From Suilimivivens sp963638365 (lineage in GTDB: Bacteria; Bacillota; Clostridia; Lachnospirales; Lachnospiraceae), in NCBI GenBank assembly GCA_963638365.1, contig CAVHRK010000023.1, positions 1-7,515 on the forward strand: 7,515 bases of DNA, in the 5' to 3' direction. Positions 1-4,762 of the stretch are shown one piece after another. Both the position numbers and the translations under genes were made by a program. Positions within the stretch are counted from its first letter, which is position 1, and each line of letters opens with the position of its first letter. The notes under the pieces were generated by a model. That model worked only from the letters and a program-made list of their open reading frames with translations, searched no databases and had not been told where the DNA came from.

Positions 1-591
1 ATCGTACCCTTCTCTGAGAGTAAGAAAATCAAAATTATATGGATCTTTTGTGATTTCTTTAGCAAGGTCGCTGCCAATATCGGGGAGTAGTTTTTCAAAA
101 TTTGTAATTGCTTTGCCTTCTCTTTCATATAAGTTTGTATCAAGGAAATTTAAAAGAACAGCTCTTGACCAGTTATTTTCATATGTTTTTTTGACGAAAA
201 ATAAAGCTTTATCTAAATTACCTTTACATTTATTGATTATCTGTATATGATGTCCCCATGGAATCATGAAAATACAATCGTCAACAGCTTGTTGACGATT
301 TGCATTATTGTATAAATCGTAAAAATATTTCATATACTTTAAGTTGGTTACAGAAAACGACCTAACATCAGGCAGGGCGTCTTGTAAATCAAGACTGAGA
401 TTTTTGAAAAAGGATTTTCCATATTTGGCTTCATTGTAACTTTCGGATATATCATGTCCAATAGACCAGTAAAATAATAGCATTTCTTTATTAACTTTTG
501 TTGCAGCTTTTATCTGGCTGTTGCGAAATCTTAAAGAAACTTCTTTAATCCATTTTGAATATTCTGTATTAGTTTTAATAATTTCACTCAT
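1..591 (-). CDS. DUF1016/YhcG-type PDDEXK nuclease family protein, N-terminal part (runs off left edge)
   Basis: The first 197 codons are in the window, open from ATG at 591 to the left edge with no stop. The protein begins MSEIIKTNTEYSKWIKEV and continues with landmarks typical of the DUF1016 N-terminal domain: LLFYWSIGHDI (residues ~38-48), YGKSFFKNLSLDLQ (~57-70), FSVTNLKYMKYFYDLY (~79-94), IPWGHHIQII (~110-119), NWSRAVLLN (~140-148) and KDPYNFDFLTL (~183-193). In this family (E. coli YhcG is the named member) the N-terminal domain is followed by a PDDEXK nuclease domain, and total length is usually about 340-370 residues, so the putative catalytic half is outside the window. Family members often sit inside or next to type I restriction-modification loci. 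A GGAG lies 11 nt before the start, rather far. The gene is much more AT-rich than everything to its right, which fits acquisition by transfer (inference). Activity on DNA is not shown by anything visible here. Confidence 0.85.
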   Translation of the reverse strand, partial: MSEIIKTNTEYSKWIKEVSLRFRNSQIKAATKVNKEMLLFYWSIGHDISESYNEAKYGKSFFKNLSLDLQDALPDVRSFSVTNLKYMKYFYDLYNNANRQQAVDDCIFMIPWGHHIQIINKCKGNLDKALFFVKKTYENNWSRAVLLNFLDTNLYEREGKAITNFEKLLPDIGSDLAKEITKDPYNFDFLTLREGYD

Positions 592-835
592 TGTGTATAG
601 AACTCCTTTTAAAATATTATATGTAAAAATGAATTCGCTCATTGGTATTATTATGAATGTAATCTTGTAAGTATTTTATTTGATTACAGAAAGGAGGTCA
701 AGCAGATCTTAACAGGCAGATGTAATGTGCTGTTTGGTCGAATTTTTTAGAGATATATTCAAAAAATATAATTATGATGGAAAAGACACATGGACGGATG
801 AAGCGGGAGTGGAATGATACAGAGTTGTAAAGAGA
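592..835. other. AT-rich spacer with no convincing gene
   Basis: It separates the YhcG-type gene from the end of MATE-1. Visible items are a 7-bp inverted repeat TGTAATC (658-664) / GATTACA (682-688), a perfect Shine-Dalgarno-like AAAGGAGGT on the plus strand (690-698) with no usable start codon at normal distance, and a 30-codon plus-strand reading frame (725-817, MCCLVEFFRDIFKKYNY...) whose ATG is 26 nt past that motif. The short frame could be the tail of a decayed gene, but nothing identifies it. No tRNA or other RNA gene is recognisable. Confidence 0.5.
616..621 (-). promoter_or_regulatory. Possible -10 box for the YhcG-type gene
   Basis: A perfect TATAAT on the minus strand lies 24 nt upstream of the ATG at 591, a plausible distance for a short leader. 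No convincing TTGACA-like -35 sits 16-18 nt upstream (candidates read AATGAG, CAATGA, CCAATG), and there is no TG extension. In such AT-rich DNA a chance match is quite possible. Confidence 0.35.
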
Positions 836-853
836 AGCCTGTAAAAACAGGCT
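836..853 (-). terminator. Hairpin at the end of MATE-1
   Basis: AGCCTGT (836-842) pairs with ACAGGCT (847-853) around a 4-nt loop, a perfect 7-bp stem. It begins inside the MATE-1 stop codon (852-854). On the minus strand the stem is followed by TCTCTTTAC, only moderately U-rich, so it is a plausible but not ideal intrinsic terminator. Confidence 0.55.
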
Positions 854-2213
854 AACTCTGAATCTCCGCAAGTGCTTTTTTGAACTGGACGGCAAATAAA
901 ATCGATGTAAAGGTGACTGCAATGATATCCGCGATGGGCTCTGCCATATAGACACCTACGGTCGGATTGGAAACGAGGTGCGGCATGATATAGATCAGCG
1001 GAATCAGCAGTACAAATTTACGGACAACAGCAACAACAATGGAGTTTACCGCTTTGCCAAGGGAGGTAAAGGTCATCTGGCACGCAATCTGGATACCGAA
1101 CAGGAACAGACCGCCCAGATAGATCCGCAGCATGGGTGCCGTGAAGTCGATAAGAGCTGCATCGGAAGTAAAAATGCTGACAAATGCTCTTGGAATAAGC
1201 TCGACAGCCGCCCAAAGCAGAACAGAGTAGGTCAGGCAGGTAATCAGAAGCAGACGGAAAGTTTTCTTTACCCGGTCGGCATTCCGTGCGCCATAATTAT
1301 AACTGGAAACCGGCTGGGATCCTTGTGCGATTCCCTGAAGGGGAAGCATGGCGAACTGCATGACACTGGTTAAAATGGTCATTGCGCCGACGGCAATATC
1401 GCCACCATAGCGAAGCAGGGAGGAATTGAAGCAGACGCTTACAATACTCTCGCTTGCCTGCATAATAAAAGCAGCAAGACCGAGTGCGACGCAGGGAACA
1501 ATCACCTTTGCTTTGAGAAGCAGACAGGTTTTCCGAAGACGAATCTGCGTTTTCTTTCCGCAAAGGAAAAGGACTACCCAGATCGTGGAAATGGCCTGTG
1601 AAAGGACCGTTGCAAGGGCAGCGCCCTTTACACCCATATGAAGGCCAAAGATGAATACAGGATCTAAAGTAATATTACAGATCGCACCGATAAGAACGGA
1701 AAACATGGAAACCTTCGTAAAGCCCTGTGCCGTAATAAAGGCGTTCATGCCAAGGGTCAACTGGACAAACAGGGTGCCGAACGCATAGATCTGCATATAA
1801 TCCACGGCATAACGGATGGTATTTTCGCTGGCACCGAAAGCCAGTAATAAATCTTCCCCAAAGATCAGTAAAATCACAGTCAGAAGTAAAGAAACCACAA
1901 TTTGGAGAGAGAAACAGTTTCCTAAGATCTGTTCAGCAGAATCATTGTCCTGTTTTCCCATATAGATGGATGCTCTCGGTGCACCGCCGGAGCTGACAAG
2001 GGCTGCAAATGCAGAAACAATCATAATGATCGGCATACAGACTCCGACTCCGGTAAGGGCAAGACTTCCTTCCCCAGGGATGTGTCCGATATAAATCCGG
2101 TCTACAATATTATAAAGCATGTTGATGAGCTGGGCGATTACGGTCGGAATCGAGAGCTTGAGCAGAAGCTTTCCAATGGGTTCCGTACCTAAAAAATTCT
2201 TGTTATCCTGCAT
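852..2213 (-). CDS. MATE family multidrug efflux transporter, MepA-like (MATE-1)
   Basis: 453-residue integral membrane protein, the normal length for MATE antiporters, which export cationic drugs or metabolites using a sodium or proton gradient. The sequence is hydrophobic throughout, consistent with about 12 membrane helices in two homologous halves. Recognisable stretches include LYNIVDRIYIG (33-43), LALTGVGVCMPI (51-62), GVKGAALATV (194-203) and GIAQGSQPVSSYNYGAR (294-310), the last typical of the MepA branch. I place the start at 2213 (MQDNKNFLGTEPIGK) because AAGGAG lies 9 nt before it. An ATG at 2249 in the same frame would add 12 residues but overlaps the end of marR-1 and lacks this site. 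The gap to marR-1 is 28 nt, so the two almost certainly form one operon, as in mepR-mepA of S. aureus (established example). Substrates cannot be read from sequence. Confidence 0.93.
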   Translation of the reverse strand: MQDNKNFLGTEPIGKLLLKLSIPTVIAQLINMLYNIVDRIYIGHIPGEGSLALTGVGVCMPIIMIVSAFAALVSSGGAPRASIYMGKQDNDSAEQILGNCFSLQIVVSLLLTVILLIFGEDLLLAFGASENTIRYAVDYMQIYAFGTLFVQLTLGMNAFITAQGFTKVSMFSVLIGAICNITLDPVFIFGLHMGVKGAALATVLSQAISTIWVVLFLCGKKTQIRLRKTCLLLKAKVIVPCVALGLAAFIMQASESIVSVCFNSSLLRYGGDIAVGAMTILTSVMQFAMLPLQGIAQGSQPVSSYNYGARNADRVKKTFRLLLITCLTYSVLLWAAVELIPRAFVSIFTSDAALIDFTAPMLRIYLGGLFLFGIQIACQMTFTSLGKAVNSIVVAVVRKFVLLIPLIYIMPHLVSNPTVGVYMAEPIADIIAVTFTSILFAVQFKKALAEIQS

Positions 2214-2222
2214 AGTAATGAT

Positions 2223-2228
2223 CTCCTT
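2223..2228 (-). promoter_or_regulatory. Ribosome binding site that fixes the MATE-1 start
   Basis: AAGGAG on the minus strand, 9 nt before the ATG at 2213. It lies between the two candidate ATGs, so it supports the downstream one only. Confidence 0.8.
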
Positions 2229-2241
2229 TTGAATTTGCGTG

Positions 2242-2676
2242 TTATTCATCCAGCATCCGGCGGGCGTTCCCTGCCATCGCTTCGATAATTTCCTTATAAA
2301 TACTCATATGTTCTCCGGATATATTCCGGGTAAGTTCCTGATTGAAATTTTGCTGCATTTCCTGGCCGGCTTTAAGAATCGGCTGAGCCTTTTCGGTGCA
2401 GGAGAGCAGAATCTTGCGCCGGTCTCCGGCAACCGTTCCTCTTTGCAGGTAACCGGCGGTTACCAGTTTCTCCACGTGAACAGAAACCAGATTCTTTTTG
2501 ATGTTCCGGAATTCGCTGATCTGCTGGGCAGTGCATAAATCCGGGTTATTTTTCAGAAACATTAAAATATCAAAGGATACCTGTGGAATATCGAATTCCC
2601 GCAGAATCGGTTCACACATCTTATTATAAGCGTTCAATGCATCGTGGAAAAAAGCCACAAAGGTAGATGAATCCAT
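2242..2676 (-). CDS. MarR family transcriptional regulator (marR-1), likely repressor of the MATE-1 operon
   Basis: 144-residue protein, standard size for a MarR dimer subunit. Predicted helices 1-2 lie at about 4-30. The winged helix-turn-helix covers about 48-97, with the recognition helix around FRNIKKNLVSVHVEKL (56-71) and the wing marked by the conserved D-R motif GDRRK (84-88). The C-terminal helices (about 95-140) should complete the dimer interface. The start at 2676 follows a strong AAGGAGG with 6-nt spacing. An in-frame ATG at 2748 would add 24 residues, but it lies inside the -35 element of this gene's own promoter, so it cannot be used from that transcript. The gene is first in a unit with MATE-1. 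By analogy with MepR and MarR it probably represses that unit and its own promoter until a small ligand binds. The palindrome at 2725-2736 is a candidate operator. The ligand is unknown. Confidence 0.92.
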   Translation of the reverse strand: MDSSTFVAFFHDALNAYNKMCEPILREFDIPQVSFDILMFLKNNPDLCTAQQISEFRNIKKNLVSVHVEKLVTAGYLQRGTVAGDRRKILLSCTEKAQPILKAGQEMQQNFNQELTRNISGEHMSIYKEIIEAMAGNARRMLDE

Positions 2677-2682
2677 TAGCTG

Positions 2683-2689
2683 CCTCCTT
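2683..2689 (-). promoter_or_regulatory. Ribosome binding site that fixes the marR-1 start
   Basis: AAGGAGG on the minus strand, 6 nt before the ATG at 2676, near-perfect complement to the 16S tail. It selects this ATG over the upstream in-frame one at 2748. Confidence 0.85.
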
Positions 2690-2719
2690 TTTGAAAAGTA
2701 TTTTTTTGAACTGTATGAA

Positions 2720-2748
2720 ATAATACAATGTATTGTGAGAAAAGTCAA
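2720..2748 (-). promoter_or_regulatory. Sigma-A type promoter of marR-1/MATE-1
   Basis: Minus strand: -35 TTGACT (2743-2748), 17-nt spacer, -10 TATTAT (2720-2725). Each hexamer matches consensus at 5 of 6 positions and the spacing is ideal. Transcription should start around 2713, giving a leader of about 37 nt that carries the marR-1 ribosome binding site. Confidence 0.8.
2725..2736. promoter_or_regulatory. Candidate MarR-1 operator (palindrome inside the promoter)
   Basis: ACAATGTATTGT: ACAAT and ATTGT are perfect inverted halves around GT. It overlaps the upstream edge of the -10 and fills much of the spacer of the marR-1 promoter, where a bound dimer would block polymerase. MarR-family sites are typically AT-rich palindromes of this kind. 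Assignment to MarR-1 rather than MarR-2 rests on position alone. Confidence 0.5.
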
Positions 2749-2770
2749 GAGAAATAAAAGGAAACAACTC

Positions 2771-2799
2771 TTGACAAAGTGGGGAGTTTTGCTTAAAAT
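2771..2799 (+). promoter_or_regulatory. Sigma-A type promoter of marR-2 (and probably MATE-2)
   Basis: Plus strand: perfect -35 TTGACA (2771-2776), 17-nt spacer, -10 TAAAAT (2794-2799, 5 of 6). Transcription should begin near 2806, inside the palindrome at 2803-2824. This is the strongest promoter in the window by consensus. Only 22 nt separate its -35 from that of the divergent marR-1 promoter. Confidence 0.82.
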
Positions 2800-2802
2800 T
2801 CC

Positions 2803-2824
2803 ATTAGTCCATAGATGGACTAAT
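2803..2824. promoter_or_regulatory. Candidate MarR-2 operator, near-perfect 22-bp palindrome
   Basis: Arms ATTAGTCCAT (2803-2812) and ATGGACTAAT (2815-2824) are exact 10-bp inverted repeats around AG. The site begins 3 nt after the -10 and covers the expected transcription start of marR-2, a classic place for autorepression. Its core TAGTCC-N6-GGAC recurs at 3308-3323 in front of MATE-2, which argues that it is a protein-binding site rather than an RNA hairpin. Confidence 0.7.
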
Positions 2825-2848
2825 TAAGAGGATACATAGGAGGCAGAT

Positions 2849-3286
2849 ATGGAAGATACGATCAGGGACCAGATTGCTCAATATTGTAATTTACTGAATG
2901 AGTGGAATGTTTCTTATGAAGAATATGCGAAGTCTGTAGGGCTTTCATTTACCAGTCTGTCGATTTTAAATGCCATGTACCGGAATCCGGGATGCACGCA
3001 GAAGGAGCTGGCCGAAGGCCTTTTTTTACCGAAACAGACGGTTAATGCGGTGATTACTTCTTTTTTGAAAAACGGATGGATCCAGTTGGAGGAGCTGCCG
3101 GAGGACCGGCGCAATAAGACGGTCTGTTTTACGCAGGACGGCATGGAAGCAGCAGAGAAGATTGTAACGAAGGTTAGGGAATGTGAGCGGAAAGCCATGA
3201 GCAGGCTGTCCAAAGAGCAGAGAGAAGCCCTACTTACGCTTACAGAGATTTATATTCATAGCTGCAGTGATGCAATGAGAGACTAG
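2849..3286 (+). CDS. MarR family transcriptional regulator (marR-2), likely repressor of MATE-2
   Basis: 145-residue MarR-type protein. The winged helix-turn-helix spans about 48-98: CTQKELAEGLFLPKQTVNAV (49-68) contains the recognition helix, and the wing has PEDRRNK (84-90) with the conserved D-R pair. Flanking helices at about 2-32 and 100-142 would make the dimer domain. AGGAGG lies 5 nt before the ATG at 2849. Beyond the general fold it shows little similarity to marR-1 by eye, so the two are not a recent duplication. It heads a plus-strand unit; MATE-2 starts 76 nt after its stop. Likely autoregulated through the 22-bp palindrome in its promoter and able to act on MATE-2 through the second copy of the core motif (inference from position and shared sequence). 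Inducer unknown. Confidence 0.92.
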   Translation: MEDTIRDQIAQYCNLLNEWNVSYEEYAKSVGLSFTSLSILNAMYRNPGCTQKELAEGLFLPKQTVNAVITSFLKNGWIQLEELPEDRRNKTVCFTQDGMEAAEKIVTKVRECERKAMSRLSKEQREALLTLTEIYIHSCSDAMRD

Positions 3287-3307
3287 ATCAGATGGTCTTT
3301 TGCTAAA

Positions 3308-3323
3308 TAGTCCGAATTTGGAC
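3308..3323. promoter_or_regulatory. Second copy of the putative MarR-2 operator core, upstream of MATE-2
   Basis: TAGTCC-N6-GGAC, identical in its ten fixed bases and spacing to the core of the 2803-2824 palindrome. It lies 39 nt before the MATE-2 start, in the marR-2/MATE-2 gap. No strong promoter is visible around it (a weak candidate is TTGGAC with TTTGAT 17 nt downstream), so it may mark a MATE-2-specific promoter or act as an accessory or roadblock site. Confidence 0.5.
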
Positions 3324-3349
3324 AATATGTATTTTGTACTTTTGATTTT

Positions 3350-3355
3350 AAGGAG
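3350..3355 (+). promoter_or_regulatory. Ribosome binding site that fixes the MATE-2 start
   Basis: AAGGAG, 7 nt before the ATG at 3363. The upstream in-frame TTG at 3300 has no such site, and starting there would place the operator-like motif inside the coding region. Confidence 0.8.
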
Positions 3356-3362
3356 AAGAACA

Positions 3363-4703
3363 ATGGAAAACAATGAAATGAAATTAGAGCACAGGATTAA
3401 TTTCCGATGGTTGATTCTGTTTGCGATGCCGACGATATTATCCAGTATCTTTGCAAGTTTGTATTCGACGGTAGACGGGATTTTCGTGGCGCGCTGGGTG
3501 GACACGAATGCGTTGTCGGCAATCAATATTACAATGCCGATGATTTCCCTGTCATCCGCGCTGGGAATGATGTTTGGCACCGGAGGAAATGCTCTTGTTG
3601 CCCGGAAAATCGGAGAGGGAAAGCAGGAGGAAGCAAGAGAAGATTTTTCCCTGTTGATGCTGGTAGCATTTATTTTCTGTGTGGTATTAGTCATTGCCTG
3701 TTTTATTTTCCTTGATCCGTTATGTTTTTTTTTAGGTTCCGATGACACGCTGCTGCAGTATTGCAGAGAATATATGATTCCCGTTTTTATTGCGCTTCCG
3801 TTTACGGTATTTGGAACGGTATTTCAGCTTAGCTTTATTACGGTAGGAAGAGCCGGTTTTGGAGCAGCTCTTTCTGTGTCTGGCGGCATACTAAATATCG
3901 TATTGGACTGGCTGTTTATGGCAGTGTTCGGATGGGGGCTGGCAGGAGCCGCGATTGCGACAAGCATCGGATATGTCACGACTTCTGTCGTAGGTATGAT
4001 CTGGTTCAGTGTAAACCGTAAACAGGTGCTTTATGTTGTCCGGCCCAAATGGAGACCGAGGACCATTATTGACAGTTGTGTGAATGGTTCCTCAGAAATG
4101 GTCAGTGTGCTGGCATTTTCGGTCATTGCCATTTTATTTAACCGGATTCTTATGAATCTGGGTGGACCGGATGGAGTTGCCTCCCTTTCAATCATATGGT
4201 ATGCACAAGGATTGTTTGGCGGTCTGTTCCGTGGATATATTAACGGAATCGCTTCGGTAGTCAGCTATAACTTAGGCCGCGGTAATAAGGAAAGACTTGC
4301 AAAGCTGTTTCGAATCAGTATCGGTACGATTGGTGTGACCGGACTGGTGGTTACCTTTGTCAGCTATCTGCTCGGTGGGACGGTGGTTGATTTCTTTGCA
4401 AAAGGGAATGTCCAAGTAGCCTCGATCGCCCTGCACGGATTTCATATCGTGGCAACCAGCTTTGTCATGATGGCAGTTAATGTATTTGCATCGGGATGGT
4501 TTACCGCATTAAATGATGGAAAGACCTCGGCTATTTTATCGTTTTGCCGTACCATCGTTTTTATGGTCGTACCGGTGCTGGTGCTTCCGCAGATTTTTGA
4601 GATGGATGGAGTATGGATGTCCATTACGGCGGGTGAAGTATTGAGCATGATCATGAGTATTTATTATTTTATCAAATATCGACATGTTTATAGCATGGAA
4701 TAG
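3363..4703 (+). CDS. MATE family efflux transporter (MATE-2)
   Basis: 446-residue multi-spanning membrane protein of normal MATE length with about 12 predicted helices. Landmarks: LYSTVDGIFVARWV (33-46), equivalent to the helix-1 region NIVDRIYIG of MATE-1; GRAGFGAALSVSGGILNIVLD (162-182); GLAGAAIATS (192-201); GYINGIASVVSYNLGRGN (291-308), equivalent to the GIAQG...YNYGA stretch; and ASGWFTALNDGK (376-387). The start at 3363 is set by AAGGAG 7 nt upstream. It is clearly a MATE protein but differs from MATE-1 over most of its length, so it probably handles other compounds. It lies downstream of marR-2 in the same direction and ends 23 nt before a strong hairpin. The role as a drug or metabolite antiporter is from the family; the substrate is unknown. 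Confidence 0.92.
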   Translation: MENNEMKLEHRINFRWLILFAMPTILSSIFASLYSTVDGIFVARWVDTNALSAINITMPMISLSSALGMMFGTGGNALVARKIGEGKQEEAREDFSLLMLVAFIFCVVLVIACFIFLDPLCFFLGSDDTLLQYCREYMIPVFIALPFTVFGTVFQLSFITVGRAGFGAALSVSGGILNIVLDWLFMAVFGWGLAGAAIATSIGYVTTSVVGMIWFSVNRKQVLYVVRPKWRPRTIIDSCVNGSSEMVSVLAFSVIAILFNRILMNLGGPDGVASLSIIWYAQGLFGGLFRGYINGIASVVSYNLGRGNKERLAKLFRISIGTIGVTGLVVTFVSYLLGGTVVDFFAKGNVQVASIALHGFHIVATSFVMMAVNVFASGWFTALNDGKTSAILSFCRTIVFMVVPVLVLPQIFEMDGVWMSITAGEVLSMIMSIYYFIKYRHVYSME

Positions 4704-4726
4704 GGATTTGCAGGATCGTTTGAGAA

Positions 4727-4753
4727 GAAGCCGGCGTTTGGAACGCCGGCTTC
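4727..4753. terminator. Strong GC-rich hairpin between convergent units
   Basis: GAAGCCGGCGTT (4727-4738) pairs perfectly with AACGCCGGCTTC (4742-4753) around TGG: a 12-bp stem with a 3-nt loop. It lies between the MATE-2 stop (4703) and the lipoprotein stop (4763), so it can serve both. Read leftwards (for the lipoprotein) the stem ends in CTTCTTCTC, moderately U-rich. Read rightwards (for MATE-2) it is followed by AAAAATG with no U-tract, so it may stop polymerase less well in that direction. Confidence 0.75.
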
Positions 4754-4762
4754 AAAAATGAT

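Noticed and set aside
2677..2748. Longer marR-1 form starting at the ATG at 2748
   Set aside because: The codon lies in the -35 box of the gene's own promoter, and a strong AAGGAGG sits directly before the ATG at 2676.
3280..3301. Hairpin AGACTA/TGGTCT with a TTTT run at the end of marR-2, possibly an attenuator before MATE-2
   Set aside because: Only six pairs including a G-T wobble, a 7-nt loop and a short T run. Too weak to call a terminator.
3230..3748. 172-codon minus-strand open frame opposite the marR-2/MATE-2 junction
   Set aside because: It crosses the operator-like site and the MATE-2 start and has no domain or membrane character, whereas the plus strand encodes recognisable proteins.
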